Shown here piece after piece: positions 20,064 to 29,799 of a DNA stretch of 49,598 nt. The notes beneath the pieces were generated by a model. That model did not search any database. It saw only the letters and a list, made by a program, of their open reading frames with translations, and had not been told where the DNA came from. How positions within the stretch are numbered: position 1 is the first letter of the stretch; the number at the start of each line of letters is the position of its first letter. The DNA lies in contig LFTD01000060.1 of the NCBI GenBank assembly GCA_001512625.1, forward strand, positions 11,466-61,063, in the 5' to 3' direction. The position numbers were made by a program, and so were the translations under genes. Source of the DNA: Clostridiales bacterium DTU036 (GTDB taxonomy: Bacteria > Bacillota > Clostridia > Peptostreptococcales > Acidaminobacteraceae).

Positions 20064-21215
20064 ATGAAAAACAATTTAAAGGAGAGGTCTCTGGCCTACC
20101 ATGAAGAAAATCATGGTAAGATTGGTACAGAGTTAAAAACTCGTCTTAATAATAGGGAAGATTTAGAACTAGCCTATACTCCTGGGGTTGCTCAGGTGTG
20201 TTTAGAGATAAAAGGAGACCAGGAAAAATTATATGCCTACACCTCTAAAGCAAATACTGTTGCAGTTATAACTGATGGTTCTGCGGTTCTTGGACTGGGT
20301 AATCTTGGACCAGGCCCAGCACTTCCTGTTATGGAGGGCAAGGCAGCTCTATTTAAGGCCTTTGGAGGGCTAGACGCCTGGCCTATTCTAATAGATAGTC
20401 AGGATGTAGATAGGTTTGTAGAGACGGCTGAGCTTATAAGTAAGGGATTTGGAGGAATAAATTTAGAGGATATTGCTGCCCCAAGGTGCTTTGAGATAGA
20501 AAGACACCTATCTGAAAGGCTTGATATACCAGTATTTCATGATGATCAACATGGAACAGCTATGGTGGTACTGGCTGGGCTTATAAATGCTCTAAGAATA
20601 ACTAAAAAGTCTAATCCTAAAATCCTTATATCTGGCGCAGGGGCGGCAGGCCTAGCTACAGCAAGACTCCTAATAGAAGCTGGCTTTACAGATCTTGTGC
20701 TAGCTGACAGTAAAGGAGTCATAAGCTTAGATAGAAAAGATTTAAGTGGGGAGAAAAAGCAGTTGGCTGGCTTAACTAACTCCAGGGGAGAAAAGGGAAA
20801 ATTAAAAGAAATAATAGGAGGTAAGGATGTTTTTATAGGTCTTTCTGCTCCTAATATTTTAGACGAGGAAGATATAAGAAAAATGGGGGAGGATCCAATA
20901 GTTTTTGCCTGTTCAAACCCGGTGCCTGAAATTGACCCTGATGAAGCAAGAAGGGCGGGAGCTGCCTTGGTGGCAACAGGTAGGAGCGATGACCCAAATC
21001 AAATTAATAACCTTCTTATTTTTCCAGGATTTTTTAAAGGTCTTCTTGAAAATAAAATTAAAAAGGTAGATAGGTCCATGTTTCTAAGAGCAGCCCAGGC
21101 CCTGGCAGACTTTCTTCCTATCGAGGAACTGGGCCCTCAAAAGTTTATAGCCAGCGCCTTTGATCAAGGCTTGGCTCAGGCCATTGCAGCAAGTGTATCT
21201 AAGGTAGATGACTAA
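20064..21215 (+). CDS. Malic enzyme (NAD(P)-dependent, oxaloacetate-decarboxylating)
   Basis: YTPGVAQVCLEI, TDGSAVLGLGNLGPGPALPVMEGKAALFKAFGG, FHDDQHGTA. Confidence 0.96.
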   Translation: MKNNLKERSLAYHEENHGKIGTELKTRLNNREDLELAYTPGVAQVCLEIKGDQEKLYAYTSKANTVAVITDGSAVLGLGNLGPGPALPVMEGKAALFKAFGGLDAWPILIDSQDVDRFVETAELISKGFGGINLEDIAAPRCFEIERHLSERLDIPVFHDDQHGTAMVVLAGLINALRITKKSNPKILISGAGAAGLATARLLIEAGFTDLVLADSKGVISLDRKDLSGEKKQLAGLTNSRGEKGKLKEIIGGKDVFIGLSAPNILDEEDIRKMGEDPIVFACSNPVPEIDPDEARRAGAALVATGRSDDPNQINNLLIFPGFFKGLLENKIKKVDRSMFLRAAQALADFLPIEELGPQKFIASAFDQGLAQAIAASVSKVDD

Positions 21216-21347
21216 ATCACCCATGAGTTGAAATAGCAACTTAAATAAGGGGGATTATTCAAATTTAAGGTTAAATATCACCTGTAAATCCTACCTTTTT
21301 TTATGGTTTTATGATAAAGTATTATGATACTAATTATTGGAGGTGGG

Positions 21348-22307
21348 ATGTTAGATTTATTTCCTTCTAAATTATTACTAGGACCCATGGCCGGGGTTAC
21401 TGACTATGCTTTTAGGAGACTCCTAAGGGAGATGGGCCTAGAGTATAGTGTTAGTGAGATGATAAGTGCCAAGGGGATCTGCTATGGAAATGAAAGAACC
21501 ATAGACTATGCTAAGAGTCATGAAAGCGATCATCCTTTGGCCCTTCAGATATTTGGCAGTGATCCAGACTATATGGTGAGGGCTGCTCTCTATCTTGAAA
21601 AGAACTATCAATATGAGGTTCTTGATATAAATATGGGTTGTCCCGTAAAAAAGATTTTTAAAAATGGCGAGGGCTCTGCTCTAATGAAAAATGAGAAACT
21701 TGCTATGGAAATTGTAGCTAGCCTGGTAGAGCATACCAGTAAACCTGTAAGTGTGAAAATCAGGACAGGCATTAGTGAAGAAAATAAAAATGCAGTTAGG
21801 TTTGCCAGGGCCATGGAAAGGGCTGGCGCTTCAATGGTAGTGGTCCATGGTAGAACCACCCAGCAGATGTATTCGGGTAGAGCTAACTGGGAAGATATAG
21901 CCAGGGTAAAAGAGGCCTTGCAGATACCTGTAATCGGTAATGGTGATATAAGCAGTCTCCAGGAAGGCTTGGAAAAAATGAGGAGCTACCAGGTAGATGC
22001 CGTTATGGTAGCCAGGGCCTTAAGAGGCAACCCCTTTCTAGTAAGAGACTATAAAAACTACTTTGAAAAGGGCTTAGAACCACTTAAGCCATCTATGAAG
22101 GAAGTTGTAGATGCTATGAGGCTCCACTTTTCTTACTTAGTTGAGGAAATGGGGGAGGTCTATGCTGCTTCAGCCTTTAGAAAGCATGGTCTTTGGTATG
22201 TAAGGGATTTTGCAGGTAGTGCGAAGTTTAGGGATAGGCTTTCAAATATTAAGAGTGGACAGGATTTAGATGATATTTTATCTGCAATCCTTGACATTGA
22301 CTACTAG
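21348..22307 (+). CDS. dusB: tRNA-dihydrouridine synthase, DusB-type
   Basis: LLGPMAGVTDYAFRRLLREMG, DINMGCPVKKIFKNGEGSALMKN, VHGRTTQQMYSG, GNGDI; ATG at 21348 after GGAGG. Confidence 0.95.
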   Translation: MLDLFPSKLLLGPMAGVTDYAFRRLLREMGLEYSVSEMISAKGICYGNERTIDYAKSHESDHPLALQIFGSDPDYMVRAALYLEKNYQYEVLDINMGCPVKKIFKNGEGSALMKNEKLAMEIVASLVEHTSKPVSVKIRTGISEENKNAVRFARAMERAGASMVVVHGRTTQQMYSGRANWEDIARVKEALQIPVIGNGDISSLQEGLEKMRSYQVDAVMVARALRGNPFLVRDYKNYFEKGLEPLKPSMKEVVDAMRLHFSYLVEEMGEVYAASAFRKHGLWYVRDFAGSAKFRDRLSNIKSGQDLDDILSAILDIDY

Positions 22308-22347
22308 ATGGCATAGACTTTAGTATATTTTAGTGGAGGTATTTATT

Positions 22348-22824
22348 TTGAAGGAAACAATTTTAACCCAGGCAGGCTTAGAGAAAATAGAGGCAGAACT
22401 TGAAAACCTAAAGGTGGTTAAACGCAAGGAAATTGCCGAAAGAATAAAGGAAGCTATTAGCTTTGGCGATATTTCAGAAAACGCTGAATATGATGAAGCT
22501 AAAAATGCCCAAGCCGAACTGGAACTAGAAATAGATAAACTCGAAAATCTAATTAGGTTTTCTAAGGTTATTGAAGACAAAGATATACCAGAAGATGTTG
22601 TCTTCATAGGACATAAAGTAGAGCTTGTAAACATTGAAACAAAAGAAGAAGAAGCTTATTTGATGGTAGGTTCTAGAGAGGCTGATCCCTTCGAAGCTAA
22701 AATTTCCTATGAGTCACCACTGGGTAAGGCTCTTATGGGTAAAAAAAGTGGAGAAACTGTGGCAGTCCACCTACCCTCTGGTCTAACTCATTATGAGATT
22801 AAAGGCATCAGCAAACAAATTTAG
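22348..22824 (+). CDS. greA: Transcription elongation factor GreA
   Basis: LTQAGLEKIEAELENLKVVKRKEIAERIKEAISFGDISENAEYDEAKNAQ; TTG start after GGAGG. Confidence 0.96.
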   Translation: MKETILTQAGLEKIEAELENLKVVKRKEIAERIKEAISFGDISENAEYDEAKNAQAELELEIDKLENLIRFSKVIEDKDIPEDVVFIGHKVELVNIETKEEEAYLMVGSREADPFEAKISYESPLGKALMGKKSGETVAVHLPSGLTHYEIKGISKQI

Positions 22825-22841
22825 ATAAAGGAAGGAAGGCT

Positions 22842-24746
22842 ATGACCCAAGAAACAGATTTAAGACAAATTCGTATTGACAAACTAAATGACTTGGTGGC
22901 TAAAGGGAAAAACCCCTATAAAGTGGAGAGCTTTGATCAGGATAGTTTTGCTAAAGATATTTTAGAAAACTACGATGACTACCAGGGTAAACAAGTTGCT
23001 ATTGCTGGTAGGCTAATGCTAAAGCGCCTTATGGGCAAGGCGGCCTTTATCAATATTCAAGATTCAACAGAGCGCATCCAGGTTTATGTGAGAAAAGATG
23101 ATCTTGGGGAGGAGCTCTTTGAAGAGTTTAAAGCCTATGACATAGGTGATATCCTTGGTATCAAGGGTGAAGTTTTTAGGACAAAAAAAGATGAAATCTC
23201 TGTTAAGGCAGAAGAAATTACTCTTTTAACCAAGTCCCTTTTTACTCTACCTGAAAAGCACCATGGGCTTAAGGATCCTGAACTCAGATATAGGCAAAGA
23301 TATGTGGATTTGATAATGAATCCAGAGGTTAAGGATGCCTTTATAAAAAGAAATAAAATAATCAGAGGAATCAGAAGGTTCCTTGATGAAAGAAATTACT
23401 TAGAAGTAGAGACTCCAATTTTAGACACAGTTGCAGGCGGGGCTATTGCTAGACCCTTTAAAACCTTCCATAATACTTTTAACATGGAAATGCAGCTGAG
23501 AATTGCTAACGAGCTTTATTTAAAAAGATTAGTAGTAGGCGGCTTTGATAGGGTCTACGAAATGGGTAAGATGTTTAGAAACGAAGGAGTATCCACCAGG
23601 CATAATCCTGAGTTTACAAGTATAGAGCTTTATACAGCCTATGAAGACTACAACTATGTAATGGAGATAACAGAAAACCTAGTTGAGTATCTGGCCCTAG
23701 AGCTCTACGGTACAACAGAGATTGAATATCAAGGTAGGAAAATCGATGTTAAAACTCCTTGGAGAAGGGTCTCAATGCATAAACTAGTAGAAGAAAAGAC
23801 TGGGGTAGATTTCTACTCTCTTGAAAGTCTTGAAGAAGCTAGGGATATTGCTAAGAATAAACTCCACCTAGAGCTGGAGCCCTATGCCCAGATAGGACAT
23901 ATAATAGAAGCGGCTTTTGAGGAGTTTTGTGAGGCTGATTTAGTTCAACCCACCATGGTTATGCACCATCCAGCTGAAATCTCACCCCTGGCAAAGAAGA
24001 ATCCAGATGACCCTCGTTATACCAATAGGTTTGAGGCCTTTGCCAATGGTTGGGAAATTGCCAATGGCTATAGTGAGCTCAATGATCCTTTGGATCAGCG
24101 CCAAAGGTTTGAAGACCAGGTTAAGCAAAGACAGCTGGGAGATGATGAGAGTCATCCTATGGATGAGGACTTCCTCCAAGCTCTAGAAGTTGGTCTACCC
24201 CCAACTGCAGGCTTAGGAATTGGAGTAGATAGGTTGATTATGATTCTGACTAATTCTGCTTCAATTAGGGACGTAATCTTCTTTCCAACAATGAAGCCCT
24301 TAGATAAAAGTGTAGATGAGGAAAAAACAGCAAAACCTAGTCTTACAGAGACAAAATCTATAGAAGAAGTTGATTTTTCAAAGGTCAAGGTAGAGCCACT
24401 ATTTGAGGATATGATTGACTTTGAAACCTTCCAAAAGTCAGACTTTAGAGCAGTAAAGGTCCTTAATTGCGAGGAAGTACCAAAGAGTAATAAACTCTTG
24501 AAGTTTACCTTAGACGACGGCTCAGGTAAGGAAAGGCTTATCTTGAGTGGCATTAAAGAGTACTATAAGGCAGAAGACTTAATCGGAGAGACCCTCCTAG
24601 CCATTTGTAATCTTCCACCAAGAAAGATGATGGGAGTCGATTCAGAGGGTATGTTAATATCTGCTATCCATGAAGAAGAAGGCCAAGAAAGATTAAACTT
24701 AATAATACTGAATCCAAGGATTCCAGCTGGAGCAAAAATGTACTAA
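22842..24746 (+). CDS. lysS: Lysyl-tRNA synthetase (class II) with C-terminal tRNA-binding (Trbp111/EMAP-like) domain
   Basis: Class II motifs FRNEGVSTRHNPEFTSIELY and GLGIGVDRLIMILTNSASIRDVIFFP; tail DFETFQKSDFRAVKVLNCEEVPKSNKLLKFTLDDGSG...GMLISAIHEE. Confidence 0.96.
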   Translation: MTQETDLRQIRIDKLNDLVAKGKNPYKVESFDQDSFAKDILENYDDYQGKQVAIAGRLMLKRLMGKAAFINIQDSTERIQVYVRKDDLGEELFEEFKAYDIGDILGIKGEVFRTKKDEISVKAEEITLLTKSLFTLPEKHHGLKDPELRYRQRYVDLIMNPEVKDAFIKRNKIIRGIRRFLDERNYLEVETPILDTVAGGAIARPFKTFHNTFNMEMQLRIANELYLKRLVVGGFDRVYEMGKMFRNEGVSTRHNPEFTSIELYTAYEDYNYVMEITENLVEYLALELYGTTEIEYQGRKIDVKTPWRRVSMHKLVEEKTGVDFYSLESLEEARDIAKNKLHLELEPYAQIGHIIEAAFEEFCEADLVQPTMVMHHPAEISPLAKKNPDDPRYTNRFEAFANGWEIANGYSELNDPLDQRQRFEDQVKQRQLGDDESHPMDEDFLQALEVGLPPTAGLGIGVDRLIMILTNSASIRDVIFFPTMKPLDKSVDEEKTAKPSLTETKSIEEVDFSKVKVEPLFEDMIDFETFQKSDFRAVKVLNCEEVPKSNKLLKFTLDDGSGKERLILSGIKEYYKAEDLIGETLLAICNLPPRKMMGVDSEGMLISAIHEEEGQERLNLIILNPRIPAGAKMY

Positions 24747-24761
24747 AAACATTAAATCTTT

Positions 24762-24790
24762 GAGACCATGGAGACATGGTCTCTTTTTGT
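24762..24790 (+). terminator. Rho-independent terminator after lysS
   Basis: GAGACCATGgagaCATGGTCTCtttttgtttt. Confidence 0.85.
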
Positions 24791-25105
24791 TTTCATGACT
24801 ATTAAATAGGGGCAATATTAAATCTATCCACTATAGAAAGTGGTTAAACTGGAAATAACATCAATATCTTGTGTTTTTCTGATTAAAACAATAGGTAAAG
24901 TTCATATATATTAGTTGAGGTTTTAGGCCATCTCCCGGCAAAAGCTTCAATTATTTTAGAGGACTATTCAACCTTTAAGTTGCCAAGCTCTTTTCAGTAA
25001 TTAGTTTTCTTCATTTTTTCCCTAAGTTTCAAAGCTTTTAGCCTTTATAGCTAACTTTCCACAAATTATTAGCCTCTAAAAGCTTGCCTTATAGGACTAA
25101 TGGAT

Positions 25106-25153
25106 ATATCATATGTGGTGTACTAATACAGAATTATATACTACATCTAGTGT
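25106..25153. promoter_or_regulatory. Putative tandem NrdR-box pair upstream of class II RNR
   Basis: ATATCATATGTGGTGT (25106-25121) and ATACTACATCTAGTGT (25138-25153), 32-bp repeat spacing. Confidence 0.65.
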
Positions 25154-25170
25154 TTGGAGGACAGATTATT

Positions 25171-27531
25171 ATGTTACGTGTTGTTAAAAGAGAAGGCTAT
25201 GAGGTTGATTTTGATAGTAGGAAGATAAGCTCCGCTATTCAAAAAGCCATGGCTGAAACAGAATTGGGAGTTGATAAAGAGCTTGCTGATCAGATAAGTG
25301 AGGATATTGAAGAAACTCTGGCTTCTTCAAAGGGCATAGTTTCAGTTGATGATATTCAAAACCTGGTTGAAGAGCAGCTAATGAGTAGCCCAAGAAAGGA
25401 CGCGGCTAAGCGTTACATTATTTATAGGAACGAAAAGGACAAGACCAGGCCCCTTCGTAAAAGAAAGGGTGAAGGAGAGGATTTACTCAGTGAAACCTTT
25501 CTAAGAAAATACAAGCATGCTCCTTCTCCGATGGACCAGCTGGGGAACTTTGTTTTCTATAGGACCTATTCTCGTTGGATTCCTGAAGAAAAAAGAAGAG
25601 AAAACTGGTGGGAAACTGTAAAGCGGGCCGTGGAGTATAACTGCACCCTAGTACCTACAACAACCAGCGAGGCTGAGGAATTATTTGATAGTATCTACAA
25701 CATGAAACAATTTCTAAGTGGTAGAACTTTCTGGGTAGGTAATACTGGAGTTGCCAAGCATTATCCTATGAGTAACTTTAACTGCTCCTTCGAGATTTTA
25801 GATAGTCTGTCTGCCTTTAAAGATCTTTTTTATCTGCTTATGATAGGAAGTGGAGTGGGAATAAGAATCCTTAGAAAAGATGTTGAAAAGATTCCAAAGA
25901 TTAGGACTGACTATGAGCTAATCCATGAGGATTACACACCAACTCCAAAAAGGGATAGAGAGGATAATACCTCTATTGAGTTCTACTATAACTCAACTGT
26001 AAAGATTACCGTTGGTGATAGTAAAGAGGGATGGGTTCAATCCTTAGAGTATTTTTTAAATCTAATCCACAGCAATGATTACCGGAACATTAAGACAATT
26101 ATTATAAATTATGACCATGTTAGGCCTATGGGTGAGAGGCTGCAAACCTTTGGTGGGACCGCCAGTGGCCACTCTTCTCTAAAAAACATGTTCCTTAAGA
26201 TTGACAGAGTTATTAAAACAGCAGGGTTAATTAAAAATGAGCGCTGGATAAAGTTAAGGCCCATTGACTGCCTTGATGTTGCAAATATTATTGGTGAGAA
26301 TGTTGTGGTAGGTGGAGTTAGAAGGACAGCTGAAATTGTTCTGCTTGACCAGGAGGACAAGGAGTCCATAGAAGCCAAGAGCAGGCTCTATAAGCAGATT
26401 GATGGCCAGTGGATAGTGGATAAGGATCTGCTCCATAGGTCCATGAGTAATAATTCTATTTACTATACTTCAAAACCCAGTAGAGAAATGTTTAGCTGGC
26501 AGATGGAGCAGATGCGCTACTCAGGTGAGCCAGGCTGGGTAAATGCAGAGGCGGGTGAAAAAAGGAGACCCAACTTCCAAGGAGTCAATCCCTGTGCTGA
26601 GATACTTTTAGACAGCAAGGGACTATGTAACCTGACCACTGTCAATGTTGCAGGCTTTGCTAGAAAGGATGGAAGCCTTGATATCCAAGGTCTTCTAAGA
26701 GCCCAGAAGCTCTCTGCAAGAGCTGCCTTTAGGATGACCCAGGTTGAGCTTGAGCTTCCCCACTGGAACCATGTTCACCATAGAGATAACCTAATTGGTA
26801 CCTCTCTAACAGGTTGGCAGGATATGGTAAATGCTTGTAATCTTAGCAAGGAAGAAGAGGCAGACATCCTTAGAAAGCTTAGAAGTGTAGCTAGAAGCGA
26901 ATCTGAATCCTATGCGGCAGAGCTTGATGTTGAGCCACCACTATTAGTAACTACAGTTAAGCCCGAAGGTACTTTGAGTCAGCTACCAGAAGTAAGCTCA
27001 GGAATCCACTACTCTCATTCACCCTATTATATTAGGAGGGTCAGGATAAATGCATCGGACCCACTTGTAAAGGTCTGTGAAGAACTGGGATATCCAGTCC
27101 TCCCAGAGGTGGGCCAGGAATGGGAAACCTGTACAACTAAAGTTGTGGAATTCCCCATAAAGGCCCCCCAAGGCAAAACCAAGTATGAAGTAAGTGCAAT
27201 TGAGCAGCTTGAAAACTATAAGATGTTTATGGAAAACTACGTAGACCACAATGCTTCTATAACCATTCATGTTAGAGACCATGAATGGGAGGGAGTAGAA
27301 GAGTGGGTATGGGAAAACTGGGATGATATTGTAGCTATTAGCTTCCTAGCTCTAGATGATAGCTTCTATGATCTTCTTCCCTACGAAAGTATTGAGGAAG
27401 AGGAGTACGAAAAGAGAAAGGCTGAAATGAAACCATTTAGGCCTTCACTCATAAGTAAGTATGAAGTAGAAGAGATGCTCTTTGATATAGGGGATGAGGG
27501 CTGCGAAACCGGCGTTTGTCCTATAAGGTAA
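25171..27531 (+). CDS. nrdJ: Adenosylcobalamin-dependent (class II) ribonucleoside reductase
   Basis: N-terminal ATP-cone-like region, FNCSFEILDS, NPCAEILLDSKGLCNLTTVNV, C-terminal GCETGVCPIR redox cysteines. Confidence 0.92.
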   Translation: MLRVVKREGYEVDFDSRKISSAIQKAMAETELGVDKELADQISEDIEETLASSKGIVSVDDIQNLVEEQLMSSPRKDAAKRYIIYRNEKDKTRPLRKRKGEGEDLLSETFLRKYKHAPSPMDQLGNFVFYRTYSRWIPEEKRRENWWETVKRAVEYNCTLVPTTTSEAEELFDSIYNMKQFLSGRTFWVGNTGVAKHYPMSNFNCSFEILDSLSAFKDLFYLLMIGSGVGIRILRKDVEKIPKIRTDYELIHEDYTPTPKRDREDNTSIEFYYNSTVKITVGDSKEGWVQSLEYFLNLIHSNDYRNIKTIIINYDHVRPMGERLQTFGGTASGHSSLKNMFLKIDRVIKTAGLIKNERWIKLRPIDCLDVANIIGENVVVGGVRRTAEIVLLDQEDKESIEAKSRLYKQIDGQWIVDKDLLHRSMSNNSIYYTSKPSREMFSWQMEQMRYSGEPGWVNAEAGEKRRPNFQGVNPCAEILLDSKGLCNLTTVNVAGFARKDGSLDIQGLLRAQKLSARAAFRMTQVELELPHWNHVHHRDNLIGTSLTGWQDMVNACNLSKEEEADILRKLRSVARSESESYAAELDVEPPLLVTTVKPEGTLSQLPEVSSGIHYSHSPYYIRRVRINASDPLVKVCEELGYPVLPEVGQEWETCTTKVVEFPIKAPQGKTKYEVSAIEQLENYKMFMENYVDHNASITIHVRDHEWEGVEEWVWENWDDIVAISFLALDDSFYDLLPYESIEEEEYEKRKAEMKPFRPSLISKYEVEEMLFDIGDEGCETGVCPIR

Positions 27532-27538
27532 GTTCATG

Positions 27539-27568
27539 AAAGGCTGCTAAATTTGCAGCCTTTTCTTA
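27539..27568 (+). terminator. Rho-independent terminator after nrdJ
   Basis: AAAGGCTGCtaaattTGCAGCCTTTTCTT. Confidence 0.75.
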
Positions 27569-27683
27569 TGTGTTTATGGCTTAAAAAGGAATTTTTGGGT
27601 AGTAATAGTATTGGGCGCTTTACAGCTTTATATATTGATGAATGAATGATATAATAGAAACATAGATTTTTCAGGAGGAATAC

Positions 27684-29756
27684 ATGAAACAATATGCCAG
27701 CGACCAAATTCGTAACGTAACACTCTTAGGCCATGGCGGTTCAGGTAAGACCAGCCTACTAGAGGCCATTCTCTTTGACAAAGGAGTCACCGATAGACTG
27801 GGTTCAGTTGATGATGGGAACACAGTGGGGGACTATAGCAAAGAAGAAATCCAAAGAAAGTTTACCATTGGAACAAGCCTAATCCCTTTGGAGTGGGATG
27901 GTGGTAAGATTAATTTCTTAGATACTCCAGGATACTTCGACTTTGTAGGAGAGACTATAGGAGCCCTAAGTGTCAGTAGCGGTGCTGTCATATTAGTGGA
28001 TGCTACCTCAGGTATAGAAGTAGGTACAGAAAAGGCTTGGAAGTATGCAGAAAAAAGGCAAATGCCTCGTATCATCTTTATTAACAAGATGGACAAAGAA
28101 AATATAAATTATGTTGAGCTTATCGAGAAGCTTAAGGCAGAGTTTGGAACTAAGATTGCTCCCTTTGTTGTACCAATAGGTGATGGAGAAGCTTTTAAGG
28201 GCTATGTAAATGTTGTAGACATGGTTGGTAGAGTTATTGAAGGGCCTAGCGTTCTAGACGCACCTATTCCAGAAGAGCTTTCTGATTCTGTTGCCTCAGT
28301 TAGAGAGATGCTAATTGAGTCTGTAGCTGAAAGTGATGAGGAACTTTTAGAAAAATTCTTCGAAGGGGAAGAATTCACTGATGAAGAAATACGCCAAGGC
28401 CTACGTCTTGGAGTATTAAATGGTGATGTAGTTCCAGTAGTGGTGGGCAGTGCCAGCAAGGTTGTTGGTATAACCATGCTACTAGATATGATAAATGACT
28501 ACCTGCCAACATCCAAGGATATTAATGGTGGTGTGGTCAAGGCTTATAAAGGTAATACAGATGAAGAAATTGAAGTAGAGGTTGATGAAAATGGTCCCTT
28601 TAGTGCCCAGGTTTTCAAAACCATAGTTGACCCATTTATTGGAAAGATTTCTCTTTTTAAAGTAGTTTCTGGAAGTCTTAAGAAGGATATGGAAGTTTAC
28701 AATACAAATAAAGAAGCTACAGAAAGAATTGGCCATGTATTTTACATGAGGGGCAAGAACCAAATAGAGTCCAAGGAAATTGGAGCGGGGGATATTGGAG
28801 CCGTAGCCAAGCTAAGTGTTACTCAGAGTGGAGACACGCTATGCGATAAGAGTAGAAAGGTCCGCTTTATGCCAATCCCCTTCTTCTCACCAGGCCTTTT
28901 CACTGCTATCCAGCCCAAGAGCAAGGGAGACGAAGATAAGATTGGAACATCCCTTCAAAGATTAAATGAAGAAGACCCAACTTTTAGTATCACTAGAAAC
29001 CCTGTCACCGGTCAGATGATTATTGGTGGACAAGGAGTCATGCAAATTCAGGTTTTAATAGCTAAGCTTAAAGAGACCTTTGATGTTGATGTAGAAGTCA
29101 TTCCACAAAAGATTGCTTATAAAGAGACTATCCGAGGCAAAGTCACCCAGCAGGGTAAGCATAAGAAACAGTCTGGTGGAGCTGGTCAGTATGGCGATGT
29201 TATTATAGAATTCGAGCCATCAGAGGGAGGCTTTGTATTTGAAGAGAAGATCTTTGGTGGTGCTGTTCCTAGAAACTTCTTCCCAGCTGTAGAAAAGGGA
29301 CTTGAAGACGCTCTGGAAAAAGGACCTCTTGCAGGATTTCCAGTGGTGGATTTAAAAGCAACTCTTCTAGATGGTAGCTACCATCCGGTTGACTCTAATG
29401 AGATGGCCTTTAAACTAGCGGCAGCCCTTGCCTTTAGAGAGGGTCTACCCAAAGCAAATCCTGTGCTCCTAGAGCCTGTTATGCGCCTTGAAATCTCCAT
29501 TCCTGATGACTATATGGGAGATATTATGGGGGACCTAAACAAAAGAAGGGGAAGAATCCTAGGCATGGAGCCCAGTGCAGATGGAGGCCAAACTGTTTTT
29601 GCCGAAGCTCCAGAAGCTGAGCTCTTCACCTATTCATCAGATCTTAGATCTATGACTCAGGCTAGAGGCGAGTTTACAGTAGAATTTGAAAGATATGATG
29701 AAGTTCCAGCCATGATTGCTGAAAAGGTAATAGAAGATCTAAATAAAGAAAATTAA
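27684..29756 (+). CDS. Elongation factor G-like translational GTPase (EF-G paralogue type)
   Basis: NVTLLGHGGSGKTSLLEAILF, GSVDDGNTVGDYSKEEIQRKFTIGTSL, DTPGYFDFVGE, NKMDKEN; domain IV/V sequence. Confidence 0.9.
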   Translation: MKQYASDQIRNVTLLGHGGSGKTSLLEAILFDKGVTDRLGSVDDGNTVGDYSKEEIQRKFTIGTSLIPLEWDGGKINFLDTPGYFDFVGETIGALSVSSGAVILVDATSGIEVGTEKAWKYAEKRQMPRIIFINKMDKENINYVELIEKLKAEFGTKIAPFVVPIGDGEAFKGYVNVVDMVGRVIEGPSVLDAPIPEELSDSVASVREMLIESVAESDEELLEKFFEGEEFTDEEIRQGLRLGVLNGDVVPVVVGSASKVVGITMLLDMINDYLPTSKDINGGVVKAYKGNTDEEIEVEVDENGPFSAQVFKTIVDPFIGKISLFKVVSGSLKKDMEVYNTNKEATERIGHVFYMRGKNQIESKEIGAGDIGAVAKLSVTQSGDTLCDKSRKVRFMPIPFFSPGLFTAIQPKSKGDEDKIGTSLQRLNEEDPTFSITRNPVTGQMIIGGQGVMQIQVLIAKLKETFDVDVEVIPQKIAYKETIRGKVTQQGKHKKQSGGAGQYGDVIIEFEPSEGGFVFEEKIFGGAVPRNFFPAVEKGLEDALEKGPLAGFPVVDLKATLLDGSYHPVDSNEMAFKLAAALAFREGLPKANPVLLEPVMRLEISIPDDYMGDIMGDLNKRRGRILGMEPSADGGQTVFAEAPEAELFTYSSDLRSMTQARGEFTVEFERYDEVPAMIAEKVIEDLNKEN

Positions 29757-29757
29757 A

Positions 29758-29788
29758 TTAATAAGGGGGCTTAGCCCCTTTATTTTTT
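29758..29788 (+). terminator. Rho-independent terminator
   Basis: AATAAGGGGgcttagCCCCTTTATTTTTT. Confidence 0.8.
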
Positions 29789-29799
29789 AAGGAGGGCTA

